Part shown: positions 8,121 through 16,597 of the stretch, in pieces
How positions within the stretch are numbered: the first letter of the stretch is position 1
How the letters are laid out: each line of letters begins with the position of its first letter
From: Methylocystis echinoides
GTDB lineage: Bacteria; Pseudomonadota; Alphaproteobacteria; Rhizobiales; Beijerinckiaceae
Length of the DNA stretch: 64,000 bases
Reading direction: 5' to 3'
NCBI RefSeq assembly: GCF_040687965.1
Contig: NZ_CP156084.1
Location: 2,790,501-2,854,500, forward strand
Made by a program: the position numbers and the translations under genes
Notes under the pieces: model-generated
Databases searched by the model: none
What the model was told of the DNA's origin: nothing
Seen by the model: the letters and a program-made list of their open reading frames with translations, nothing else

Positions 8121-8816
8121 TCACCGCGAAAAAGTGCAGCGAATAATCTGAGAAAGCTTGGTGACCGCTTCTGTGCGATTTCGGGCCCGCAACTTACGGA
8201 AAACGCTTCGGATATGATATTTGACGCTGCTTTCCGCCAACCCGATGTCATAGGCGATGACTTTGTTGGACTTGCCTTTCAATAAGGCTTCGACAACCTG
8301 GTGTTCCCGCTGCGTGAAATCAGTCGACGCCCTCGTTTGTGGAGGGTTGGCCCCGTCTTGCGGCCCCTCCAGGTCCATGACATTCGCCGGGATGAAGCAG
8401 CCGCCAGCGAGCACCAGCTGAATTGCTTCGGCGGCCACGTCGAGCGACATCTCCATTGGAATAAATCCGCGCGCGCCACAACGAAGCGCATCGGCGACGT
8501 TCTGTGCGCTCGGAGCCTCGGCGAGGATGATGACAGGCGGGGCATTTTCGAAGACCGAAAGCTCCCGGAGGAGTTCATGCCACAGGGCGCTCGCCACGCC
8601 TTGGCCGCTCACGACAATCACGCATTTGGCAAAGGTGGAGGCGCTATGGCTCCAATTTTGGAGATCGGAATAGGTTGCGATGGGAAGCAGAAGCTTTTCT
8701 TGAAGACCGAGCGCCAGACACTCGCGTATGAGCGTCCTCTTATCGATTAAGACGACCGTCGGCTCCATATCGACTGGTCGATCTGTCTTCACGTAAAATT
8801 CAGCCGTTTCAACCAT
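8121..8816 (-). CDS. LuxR-type regulator with pseudo-receiver domain (copy 2)
   Basis: The product is 231 aa from ATG 8816 (GGGGGACCCA upstream); a GTG at 8828 is possible. The architecture matches 2357-3070. The receiver-like half has VVLIDKRTLIRECLALGL, no acceptor Asp (CVIVVSGQG) and GFIPMEMS where the conserved Lys should be. The C-terminal LuxR helix-turn-helix reads FTQREHQVVEALLKGKSNK and ESSVKYHIRSVFRKL. It sits directly upstream of the Omp25-like gene on the same strand, so that porin and the MKYWLIP gene are the likely targets. Signal input, if any, is not phosphorylation of the usual Asp. Confidence 0.84.
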   Translation of the reverse strand: MVETAEFYVKTDRPVDMEPTVVLIDKRTLIRECLALGLQEKLLLPIATYSDLQNWSHSASTFAKCVIVVSGQGVASALWHELLRELSVFENAPPVIILAEAPSAQNVADALRCGARGFIPMEMSLDVAAEAIQLVLAGGCFIPANVMDLEGPQDGANPPQTRASTDFTQREHQVVEALLKGKSNKVIAYDIGLAESSVKYHIRSVFRKLRARNRTEAVTKLSQIIRCTFSR

Positions 8817-9119
8817 TGGGTCCCCCACGGGCGCGCAATAGGAAGGCTACGCGCGAGGAGTCCAAATAAGCCTTGAGACAAACGCTAAGATTTTACCAAT
8901 CATCCGCTTAAGAGGATGAGAGCGCACGCCTGAAGAGGAACAAGCGCGCTCGCGCCTGTGCGATCCAATTGGGCTGAAGCCAACTGGATTTTGCTAGGCG
9001 AGGCCCTGGCTGGGAGGTCGAAAAGCTAAGGAACGAATACATAGGCCAGCGCGTTGTTCTTCAAGCGTCGCTTTCCGCACGGGAGGCCGCATGTGGCCAA
9101 ACCGGAAGGAAAGCTTGCG
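8817..9119. other. Divergent intergenic region with GCTAAG copies
   Basis: This separates the leftward regulator from the rightward ORF 9120. GCTAAG occurs at 8884-8889 and 9025-9030. A ten-codon open frame (9091-9123) with a GGGAGG ribosome site ends in an ATGA overlap with the ATG at 9120. It could be a leader peptide, but it may be chance. Confidence 0.35.
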
Positions 9120-9629
9120 ATGACCAGCAACAACAACAATATTTGCTGGCGCAGGCTCTTCGTTATCGGTGGCTTGCTGTCGTTTACAAGTGCGTTTGGC
9201 CAAGTGCTTGCGCCTGTATCTGTTCATACAGCCCCACAGGCGGCGCTAAAGCAGGGCGCCTTCGCTTTGCAAGGAGCCGCGCCTCTTCAGGCTTCTGCGG
9301 CCCTTGCCGAAGGTCCGGCAGCCGCGACGCCGTCGGCTGCATCGGCGAGCAGCTTCCTCGCGCCGGCGCAGATTGCGACGATCGCCGCGGAGCAAACGAT
9401 CAATCCGACAGTTCTCGCGCCCTCGGCGCGTAAGTTGATCCCGAGGGGATGCATGTTGATATTGTCGTGCCCGACGGCGAACAATCGGCGGCCTTATTTT
9501 GCAAAAAGCCTGCCGCCCCAGCGGAGCGTTGAAAAGCATTGGCGACCAATGCGCTCGACGCATGTCCAAATGAAGCGGGGCATGGGCAAGCGCCATGCCG
9601 ACCTCGCACATTTGTCAGCCTCGAAATAG
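9120..9629 (+). pseudogene. Secreted Ala/Pro-rich ORF, probably frameshifted
   Basis: From ATG 9120 (GGAAGGAAAG upstream) a signal-anchor-like segment (CWRRLFVIGGLLSFTSAFG) leads into an Ala/Pro/Gln-rich exported region. That region ends TINPTVLAPSARKL, which resembles NPTVLAPAAKL at the mature N-terminus of the TpsB-like fusion 10723-14286. Beyond about 9435 the reading frame turns basic and implausible (NNRRPYFAKSLPPQRSVEKH). Another frame gives a natural-looking sequence (HVDIVVPDGEQSAALFC). I infer a frameshift near 9430-9450, so the gene is likely broken or contains an error. The function is unknown. Confidence 0.4.
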
Positions 9630-9705
9630 CTCATCCGTCGCGGCGTCTCGCACGCTGCGAAAAACGGGATCGCTCAATCACATTGATTGACCCGGCGCTC
9701 TCCGG

Positions 9706-9960
9706 CTACTTGTTTCTCTCCTGAGGGCCAGTGCGCTGGATAATAACGGCGCTGCTGTTCTGGCCGCGCTGCTTGACGACGACAGAGCCTGGCGCGGATT
9801 GCACATGCGTTTCGGCTTTCGTCTCACCAGGGCTCGTCTGAATGATGGTCACGGAGCTACTGGAGCCGCCGGACTCGGTGACGACGTTGATCTCATTCGC
9901 ATAAGTTGGGTGCGACATGCCGATCAAGCTCACGAAAAGCGAAGCATGGAGGCGATTCAT
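9706..9960 (-). CDS. Small secreted protein, 84 aa
   Basis: From ATG 9960 the product has a signal peptide (MNRLHASLFVSLIGMSHPTYA) and a short mature chain of alternating hydrophobic and polar residues (SSVTIIQTSPGET, SVVVKQRGQNSSAVIIQR). The last segment has Q/G/N spacing reminiscent of curlin-like repeat proteins. ATG 9978 is an alternative start, and neither has a strong ribosome site. It is the last gene of the third block, downstream of the secreted repeat gene at 10100, and is separated from it by the hairpin at 10046-10071. The functional link to its neighbours is inference. Confidence 0.55.
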   Translation of the reverse strand: MNRLHASLFVSLIGMSHPTYANEINVVTESGGSSSSVTIIQTSPGETKAETHVQSAPGSVVVKQRGQNSSAVIIQRTGPQERNK

Positions 9961-10045
9961 CGGCCTGCGCCTGTTCATGAGGCCATGGATGCCCAAAGCC
10001 CGGTAGGGCTCGATATTAGAACGATGGGCGTGGCCTTCCAAGATG

Positions 10046-10071
10046 AGATCGCGGCCGAGCGGCCGCGATCT
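10046..10071 (-). terminator. Hairpin terminator after repeat gene 10100-10399
   Basis: AGATCGCGGCC (10046-10056) pairs perfectly with GGCCGCGATCT (10061-10071) around a 4-nt loop. The core is the same as at 1685-1711. Confidence 0.6.
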
Positions 10072-10099
10072 GCTTGTCATCCAGCCTCGAAGTTTAATC

Positions 10100-10399
10100 T
10101 CAGGGGGCGCTGAAGTTCAGCGGAACCTGGGCCTGGATCACGACGGCCTTGTTCTTGGCTTCGCCGCCCTTGGTGGTGTCGCCGATCGACTGCGCGATGT
10201 CCGCTTTCTGCGTGACGTTGCCCGACGTCGTGTTCACGGGAACTTGCGCCTGCAGAACGAAAGCCTTGTTGAGGGCGAAGCCGCCCTTCGAGGTGTCGCC
10301 GATCGACTGGTTCAGCTTAAGCGACTGGCTGATGTCGAGAGCAAAGGCAAAGCTGCTCGAAAGAGCAAGAACAACGGGAACAATAATGAGCTTTTTCAT
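10100..10399 (-). CDS. Secreted two-repeat protein, IGDTSKGG family (copy 3)
   Basis: The product is 99 aa with signal peptide MKKLIIVPVVLALSSSFAFA and mature start LDISQSLKLNQ, identical there to copy 2. Unit 1 has IGDTSKGGFALNK and QAQVPVN. Unit 2 has IGDTTKGGEAKNK and QAQVPLNFSAP. ATG 10399 has an AGGAGGG ribosome site. It is divergent from the TpsB-like fusion gene across a 323-bp region with a 10-bp inverted repeat, so the two may be co-regulated. High identity to copy 2, including the downstream terminator, suggests recent duplication or gene conversion. The function is unknown. Confidence 0.8.
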   Translation of the reverse strand: MKKLIIVPVVLALSSSFAFALDISQSLKLNQSIGDTSKGGFALNKAFVLQAQVPVNTTSGNVTQKADIAQSIGDTTKGGEAKNKAVVIQAQVPLNFSAP

Positions 10400-10722
10400 A
10401 TGACCCTCCTGGTTTTTGGGAAGCCAATGAAGGCTTCGAAAACATTCTACGGCTCCGTCGACGAGGTGAACAGACGCCAATTCGGCTAAGAGGAAACATG
10501 GTTTCGCCCCCAAAAGGATTAAGTGCGGGCGCCCAAATGGGTGACGCCAATTGCTAAGCTCATGCTATGCGGTGTAACTAACTATAGCTTAGCAATAAGA
10601 TGTGTTGCAGAAAAACCGCATTGCACAGCGAACTTCATCCGAATTGAACAGGAAGCTAGCCTTAGTCAGGATGTTCTGATTACCGTCTTGCTGAGATCAC
10701 GAATTGAATCGGGCGCAGTTCC
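10400..10722. promoter_or_regulatory. Divergent control region with 10-bp inverted repeat
   Basis: TTGCTAAGCT at 10551-10560 is the exact reverse complement of AGCTTAGCAA at 10586-10595. A further GCTAAG lies at 10485-10490. The position between two divergent genes of the locus makes this a candidate operator for one of the LuxR-type regulators. No -35/-10 boxes are assigned. Confidence 0.35.
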
Positions 10723-13700
10723 TTGGCTACGCAAAAAAAACGTTTCCAGAACCGGCATGTGCGCCGCGGCGGCTGTTTCCTGGCTGCGGTCGTTGCGGGT
10801 GCGACTCAGTTCACGGCGAGGGCGGAGGCGCAGGCTTTCAATCCGACCGTGCTGGCGCCTGCGGCGAAGCTTCCGCCAGCTCGCGAAGTCAAAGCGACGA
10901 TTGCGCGTGACCGTAAAGCCCTCCTCGCGCCGGCCGGAGCTGAAAATAAGTTTGTCACCGTTCAAAGCGTCGCGATTGAGGGCGCATTCCCCGAGCTGTC
11001 CGAGCAGAACGCCGCATTTGCGCGGAAACTGCAGGGAAGGCGGCTCAGCGTTGCGGAAATTTATCAGGCAGCCTTCGAGCTTCAGGCCGCTTATGCAAAG
11101 GCGTTCCCGCTCACGACTCTCATTGCTCCGCGGCCGGAGTTCGACGGAGGGGTTGTCCGCCTCGCGGTCATCGATGGAGTCATCGAGGATATCGAGATTG
11201 TCGGGGCGTCAGAGGGCACCCAACAGCTTGTTCGCTCCCGTCTCGAACCGCTCCTTGGCCAGCGCCATCTGACGGCCGCCGAATATGATCGGCGAACCAT
11301 TCTCGTTGGCATGATCGCCGGCGTGAGCGGCGTGGCGACCGCAAAGCCTGGCGCAGGCGACGACAGATATGTTCTTTCGATCGGGATTACCGAAAACCGC
11401 GTCGCCGGGGCCTCGGTCATCACAAACCGACTGCCGAAAGAATTCGGGCCCTGGGAGTTCGCGCAAGCTCTGGCCGTGAACAACGCCTTTGGCTTTGGCG
11501 AGCAGATTTCCGGGGCCGTATCGTCGAGCCCGGATGTGGACCGCTTTTTCGACGGCACGGCAAAAAGTCAGGCCTATAGCGTCGATGTGGCGATTCCCGT
11601 CGGCATCGACGGTCTTGCTATCGGCGGCGGCTATCTCTCTGCGCGTTCCCGCGCCACCCCTTTGTTTTCTCCGCTGCCAGCCGACCTGCTCAACGCAGGC
11701 GAACGGTCGACCGGCAGGTTCGATCGCGTCAATGTGAAGGTCGGTTATCCGCTCATTCTCCGCTCGGATCTGACGCTTCGCACGCAGGTCTCGCTGGAGC
11801 ACATCAACAACCGCAACCGCTATGAGCCCTTACCGCTCGGTTTCGTGTTCCCGAGCCTTTCGCTTTTTCCAATTAACGACGTCAGCCGCGACCGCTACAC
11901 CGTCACGAGATTGGGAGCGGAGGGCAGCTACCGTCTTCCGTGGCTCGAAAATGCGACGGCCAGCGGTCTTATTCTTTACGGTCTCGGCCTCGGCGGCCGC
12001 GTAGGCAGCGACAACTATATGTTTGGTCCGCCGCTCTCGCGCCTCTACGCGAGTCCCGTCTTCAACAGGTTGAACCTCAAGGGTCGCATTGACATCGGCT
12101 TGCCGGAGCAATTCTATTTCTCCGCGATCGGCCGCATGCAGACGAGCTTCGGCAAGCCGCTGATGCTCCCCGAAAACTTCATTCTCGATGGTTCCGAGGC
12201 CGTGTCCGGCTATGCGTCCGGCACGCTCAACGTGGACCGTGGCGTGACGGCGCGCGCCGAGCTTATGCGCCCCGTCAATCTCGAATTCCTGGGCTTCAAT
12301 CATGTCGTCGCCCCTTACATTTTCGGCGCCTGGGGCAGCGGCGTGCACGAAAATCGCGCGCCGGGTCAGCTCCGCAACATTTGGGCGGAGACCTTTGGCG
12401 GCGGCCTGAGAACGGACACCAATTTCACCGACACGCCATTCGGCGAGTCGCTCGCGATCGAGTTCGGACGCGATTTTTCGAACATTCCGTTCCGCGAGAC
12501 CGGCTATCGCACCAATGTGAGCTACGCCATGCGTTTCGCCGGCAATCCGCTGGCGCCCGACGCGACGCCGGCGTCGCGTACCGGCGTGCTCAAGAGCGGT
12601 CTGCCCGATGCGCCGCCGCCTTTGCTTTGGCAGGGGTTCTATGCTGGCTTGAACGCCGGTTACACTTGGGATCCGCGCCCGGCGGTCACGACTTTGTCTT
12701 GGCCGGCGGAGACGTCAATTGACAATTGGCTGATGGCGCCGCCCTCGCTCATTCCTTTCCCAGGTTACTGGGAGGCTTCCGCGCGCGGCGTCAATGGCCA
12801 ATCTCTTGCCGCGGGCGGCGGTTTTTTCGGCGGCGGGCAGCTCGGCTTCAATCTGCAGGTCAATCGTTTCGTGCTCGGCATCGAGACAGACATGCAGGGC
12901 GCAAACACGCGCACGCGGCATGTATTGCAGAGCTTCAACCCGGCAGGCATTCTCGGCGCGCCCTGGGTCGATTACGCCGGCACGTCGATCCACAACACCA
13001 AGTCTGTTGATTGGCTCGGCACGACGCGCGCGCGCGTCGGCTATCTGATTACGCCCACCTTGCTCGGCTACGCGACGGGCGGCGTCGCCTATGGCGGCGC
13101 CCGCGCGAGCAGCGTCGCCTTGCAGAGCTGGGGCGGAGAATTGATGAGCGCGGTCCTGGGGGTGCCGGCGCTGCTGCAGGCCTCCGGCGGAGCGGGCCAG
13201 TATTCGGGAACGCGCGCTGGTTGGACTATCGGCGCCGGTCTCGAATGGATGTTCGCTCCGAACGCCAGCCTCAAAGCCGAATATCTGCATTACGACCTCG
13301 GCAGCACCAACTATGCAATTTCGCCGCTTGCGACGATTTTGCAGCCGCTCGCTCTCAGCAACGTGCTCGGCGTGAACGCCTATACGCAGTTCAGGGGCGA
13401 CATCGCACGCATGGGGCTGAACTATCATTTCGGCGCGGGCAAAACCGTGGAGACGGCTTCCGCGCCCCCGGCGGTCTTCACGTCCGGCTTCTACGCCGGT
13501 CTGAACGTTGGGTATGGCTGGGACGCGACGCCCACCGTCTCCTCGCGCGTCGTTCCGATGCAGAACACGCTCGACCAGGCTTTGGCGTCAAATCTCGGCT
13601 CAGCCGCGGCGCTCACCGCGACCGGCGCCTTGAAGGCAAATGCAAATGGCGCGTTGGGCGGCGGCCAGGCGGGTTACAATTACGTCCTGGGCCGTTATGT

Positions 13701-14286
13701 CGGCGGCGTCGAGTTTGATTTGCAGGGTGCGAGCCAGCAGGGCCAGGGAGGTTTCGCCGCCATTGCGCCCTATACGATCGCCGGCGCGCCCCTCGGGACG
13801 ACTGGAACGTCGGTCGCCGTCGAGAAAACCCTCGATTGGTTCGGCACGGTGCGCGCGCGGGCCGGCTATCTTATCACGCCGTCGATCCTTGCTTTCGCCA
13901 GCGGCGGCTTTGCCTATGGCGGTATGACCCTGCAAAATCGCGTCGGTCACACGACGGACGTGCTTCCCTTGCTTTGGGCCTTTGCCCAGTCGAACAGTTC
14001 CGTTGGCCACATTTCTACGGCGCGCGTCGGCTGGACTCTCGGCGGCGGCTTTGAATGGAAGTTCACGCCCGATATGAGCCTGAAGGCCGAGTATCTCTAT
14101 TACGACCTGGGCCAGGCGAACGCGACCGGAGCCATTACGGACGCTTTCAGAATTGGGCCAGCCAGCCCTGCGTTCGTTAATACCGCGAACGTGACTGCAA
14201 GCACACGTTTCAACGGACAAATCGCGCGGCTCGGCTTCAACTACCACTTCGATCCGACCGTCGCGATGCAGTTGATCGTCAAGTGA
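10723..14286 (+). CDS. TpsB-like POTRA/barrel protein fused to two Omp25-like barrels
   Basis: The product is 1187 aa. An export signal (RRGGCFLAAVVAGATQF and on to about residue 38) precedes NPTVLAPAAKLPPAREV. Residues about 74-230 look like ShlB-type POTRA domains (FVTVQSVAIEG, VRLAVIDGVIEDIEIVG). Residues about 235-620 resemble a ShlB/FhaC/HecB barrel with alternating beta strands. Two Omp25-like barrels follow: about 635-905 (begins WQGFYAGLNAGYTW, ends MGLNYHFG) and 917-1187 (begins SGFYAGLNVGYGW, ends LGFNYHFD). TpsB proteins normally end after their own barrel and export a large TpsA partner; none is seen here. The start is uncertain: TTG 10723 or GTG 10759, with no ATG near. Whether one chain forms three barrels is unknown. 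Confidence 0.8.
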   Translation: MATQKKRFQNRHVRRGGCFLAAVVAGATQFTARAEAQAFNPTVLAPAAKLPPAREVKATIARDRKALLAPAGAENKFVTVQSVAIEGAFPELSEQNAAFARKLQGRRLSVAEIYQAAFELQAAYAKAFPLTTLIAPRPEFDGGVVRLAVIDGVIEDIEIVGASEGTQQLVRSRLEPLLGQRHLTAAEYDRRTILVGMIAGVSGVATAKPGAGDDRYVLSIGITENRVAGASVITNRLPKEFGPWEFAQALAVNNAFGFGEQISGAVSSSPDVDRFFDGTAKSQAYSVDVAIPVGIDGLAIGGGYLSARSRATPLFSPLPADLLNAGERSTGRFDRVNVKVGYPLILRSDLTLRTQVSLEHINNRNRYEPLPLGFVFPSLSLFPINDVSRDRYTVTRLGAEGSYRLPWLENATASGLILYGLGLGGRVGSDNYMFGPPLSRLYASPVFNRLNLKGRIDIGLPEQFYFSAIGRMQTSFGKPLMLPENFILDGSEAVSGYASGTLNVDRGVTARAELMRPVNLEFLGFNHVVAPYIFGAWGSGVHENRAPGQLRNIWAETFGGGLRTDTNFTDTPFGESLAIEFGRDFSNIPFRETGYRTNVSYAMRFAGNPLAPDATPASRTGVLKSGLPDAPPPLLWQGFYAGLNAGYTWDPRPAVTTLSWPAETSIDNWLMAPPSLIPFPGYWEASARGVNGQSLAAGGGFFGGGQLGFNLQVNRFVLGIETDMQGANTRTRHVLQSFNPAGILGAPWVDYAGTSIHNTKSVDWLGTTRARVGYLITPTLLGYATGGVAYGGARASSVALQSWGGELMSAVLGVPALLQASGGAGQYSGTRAGWTIGAGLEWMFAPNASLKAEYLHYDLGSTNYAISPLATILQPLALSNVLGVNAYTQFRGDIARMGLNYHFGAGKTVETASAPPAVFTSGFYAGLNVGYGWDATPTVSSRVVPMQNTLDQALASNLGSAAALTATGALKANANGALGGGQAGYNYVLGRYVGGVEFDLQGASQQGQGGFAAIAPYTIAGAPLGTTGTSVAVEKTLDWFGTVRARAGYLITPSILAFASGGFAYGGMTLQNRVGHTTDVLPLLWAFAQSNSSVGHISTARVGWTLGGGFEWKFTPDMSLKAEYLYYDLGQANATGAITDAFRIGPASPAFVNTANVTASTRFNGQIARLGFNYHFDPTVAMQLIVK

Positions 14287-14292
14287 CCGCGG

Positions 14293-14312
14293 GCGGCGAG
14301 TTTTCTCGCCGC
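14293..14312 (+). terminator. Hairpin terminator after the TpsB-like fusion
   Basis: GCGGCGAG (14293-14300), four T, then CTCGCCGC (14305-14312) form an 8-bp stem 7 bp after the stop codon, between two convergent genes. Confidence 0.55.
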
Positions 14313-14336
14313 AGCTCACGCAAGTATTATCGAGGA

Positions 14337-15092
14337 TTATCGAGCGGGGCCGAGCGCAAAAAAACCAGGCGGGTTTTCCATGTGACCCGTCTTGCTCTGA
14401 ACGATCGAGCCGAGCGCAATAACCGCCTCGGTTCGGTTGTGCACCCCTAATCTGCGCATGATATTGCGGATGTGCACCTTCACGCTGCTTTCGCTCAAAT
14501 TGAGTTCATGAGCGATGAGCTTGTTGGACTCGCCTTTCAGCAGTCGCCTGACGACGTCATATTCCCGCGGGGTGAACTCGAACTTTGCGCTCCCGAGCGC
14601 CTCCGGCTCGACATCGTCGTCTTCCTCCATGACCAAAGCGGCGGGTATGAATACGCCCCCGACGATGACCAGCTTTATCGCGCGCGCAGCGATTTCGAGG
14701 GGGGTGTCGCTCGAGATATAGCCCCTCACCCCACAGCGCAGGCTCTTGGCGATTTGGTCTTTCTTCTCCGTATCAGAGAAGATGACGACGGGAACGCCGG
14801 TTTGCCTCCGGCACAGCTCCCGGATGATTTCAAATTGCTCGCTGATCTGGCGCTCGAGTCCGCTCAAGATGATGGCGCATGCAGACGAGCCGAGCGGGTC
14901 TTCAGCCCAGGACTTCACGTCCGGATAGGTCAGAACCGGCAGTCTCAGCTTGTTCTGGAGGCAGAGCGCGAGGCATTCCCCAATCAGAGCTCTGTTCTCG
15001 ACGACGACGAGGGAAGGCGACTGGAAGGCTTTGTCCCGGCATGAACCTGAGAATAAACTTTTTGAAAAAAACTCTTGCGTCTCATCCGTCAT
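14337..15092 (-). CDS. LuxR-type regulator with pseudo-receiver domain (copy 3)
   Basis: The product is 251 aa from ATG 15092 (GGGGAGGTCGAT upstream). The receiver-like region begins LVVVENRALIGECLALCLQ, has CAIILSGLE where the acceptor Asp should be, and GYISSDTP in place of the Lys motif. The LuxR helix-turn-helix is at the C-terminus (FTPREYDVVRRLLKGESNK, ESSVKVHIRNIMRRL). It converges on the TpsB-like fusion gene and closes the third block. Together with 2357 and 8121 it forms a three-member family in 13 kb, which strongly suggests local duplication of a regulator with its target set. Confidence 0.84.
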   Translation of the reverse strand: MTDETQEFFSKSLFSGSCRDKAFQSPSLVVVENRALIGECLALCLQNKLRLPVLTYPDVKSWAEDPLGSSACAIILSGLERQISEQFEIIRELCRRQTGVPVVIFSDTEKKDQIAKSLRCGVRGYISSDTPLEIAARAIKLVIVGGVFIPAALVMEEDDDVEPEALGSAKFEFTPREYDVVRRLLKGESNKLIAHELNLSESSVKVHIRNIMRRLGVHNRTEAVIALGSIVQSKTGHMENPPGFFALGPAR

Positions 15093-15357
15093 ATCGACCT
15101 CCCCACGCAAGCACTAACACAACCGATTAACCTGTATCTCGATGATCCGCTTTTCAAGTAAGGAGTTAGAAAGGCGTTAACAACTACAACGTGACCATGC
15201 GGCGAGACGCATGCTTATTCAGAGCAGGGCAAGCGCTCGGCGTCTTTTGATTTCGATTCCAATGTCTCGCGAGCGCTCGATTGCATAATCACCCAACTCC
15301 TAATCGTCGCCAGGCGCAAGTCTTCATCGCGAAGCCGAGTTCTTCACGGAGGCGCGC

Positions 15358-16506
15358 GTGATCATTTCTTCCGCCTTGGATTATCGCGAGGCCGCCCGCC
15401 GGAAAATCCCGCCGTTTCTATTTCACTACATCGACGGCGGCGCGGGGTCGGAGATGACCCTTCGCGCCAATATTTCGGACCTCGCCGCCATCCCGGTCAG
15501 ACAGCGCGCCCTTCGTGGCGCGGCGGAAATCAGGCTGTCGACCCAATGGTTCGGGCAGCAGTCGGCGCTTCCGCTCATCCTCGGGCCCGTGGGATTGGCC
15601 GGCATGTTCGCGCGTCGCGGCGAAGTCCAGTTGGCTCGCGCCGCCACCGCCAGCAAAATTCCCTTTGTTCAATCGACGGTCTCTGTCTGTTCGATTGACG
15701 AGGTCGCGGCGACTTGCCCACATTCGTTATGGTTTCAGCTTTATGTCTTGAAAGACCGCGGATTCATGCGCGACGTCCTGGAGCGCGCCCGCGGCGCCGG
15801 CGTGACGACTCTCGTCTTCACGGTGGATCTGCCGACGCCGGGGCCCCGCTATCGCGATGCGCATTCGGGCATGTCGGGCCCTTACGCCTCTCTGCGTCGT
15901 CTGTTTCAAGCGCTGACGCGGCCGGGCTGGGCCTATGACGTCGGCGTGATGGGGCGGCCGCATGACCTTGGCAATATTTCCGCTTACATGGGACGGCGGA
16001 TCGGGCTCGAAGACTATATCGGCTGGCTCACCGCCAATATGGATCCGGCGATCAGCTGGCCGGATCTCGAATGGATACGCGATTTTTGGAAGGGCCCGAT
16101 GATCGTCAAGGGGATACTCGACCCCGAGGACGCGCGGGACGCCTTGCGCTTCGGCGCGGATGGGATCGTCGTTTCGAACCATGGCGGCCGGCAGCTCGAC
16201 GGGGCCATCTCGACAGCGCGCGCCTTGCCGGAAATCGCCCGAGCGGTCGGCGACGGCGTCGTCTTGTTTGCGGACTCCGGCGTCCGTTCGGGCCTCGACG
16301 TTTTGCGCATGCTGGCTTTGGGGGCGAAGGGGGTGCTGCTGGGTCGCGCGGCTGCTTACGCGCTCGCCGCTCGCGGGCGGCCGGGGGTCGAGAACATGTT
16401 GTCGATCCTGGCGAACGAGATGCGGGTCTCTATGACGCTGACGGGCGTAGCCTCAATCGGCGAGATCGACGAAAGCATTCTGGCCTTAACGGACATCGGA
16501 AAGTGA
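15358..16506 (+). CDS. lldD: FMN-dependent alpha-hydroxy-acid dehydrogenase (LldD-like)
   Basis: The product is 382 aa, close to the roughly 380-396 of L-lactate dehydrogenases. The (beta/alpha)8 FMN fold is recognisable from [11 protein letters not shown] near the N-terminus, [38 protein letters not shown], and the active-site block [11 protein letters not shown] with the catalytic His near residue 275. [20 protein letters not shown] (phosphate site) follows. It oxidises L-lactate or a related 2-hydroxy acid and passes electrons to the membrane. Glycolate or mandelate as substrate cannot be excluded from sequence alone. The GTG start at 15358 is set by GGAGG six nt upstream. Confidence 0.85.
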   Translation: MIISSALDYREAARRKIPPFLFHYIDGGAGSEMTLRANISDLAAIPVRQRALRGAAEIRLSTQWFGQQSALPLILGPVGLAGMFARRGEVQLARAATASKIPFVQSTVSVCSIDEVAATCPHSLWFQLYVLKDRGFMRDVLERARGAGVTTLVFTVDLPTPGPRYRDAHSGMSGPYASLRRLFQALTRPGWAYDVGVMGRPHDLGNISAYMGRRIGLEDYIGWLTANMDPAISWPDLEWIRDFWKGPMIVKGILDPEDARDALRFGADGIVVSNHGGRQLDGAISTARALPEIARAVGDGVVLFADSGVRSGLDVLRMLALGAKGVLLGRAAAYALAARGRPGVENMLSILANEMRVSMTLTGVASIGEIDESILALTDIGK

Positions 16507-16597
16507 AAATGCCGGCAACGCGGCGTTCGTAAGGTTTGCCCTAGCCTTGACTGGCTGATAGCCTTCGCTGACCAAGCGAGACGGGAAACCAGCGCTC

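Noticed and set aside
10723-14286. A large TpsA adhesin partner next to the TpsB-like protein
   Set aside because: No large exported protein with an N-terminal TPS domain exists in the window; the neighbours are small.
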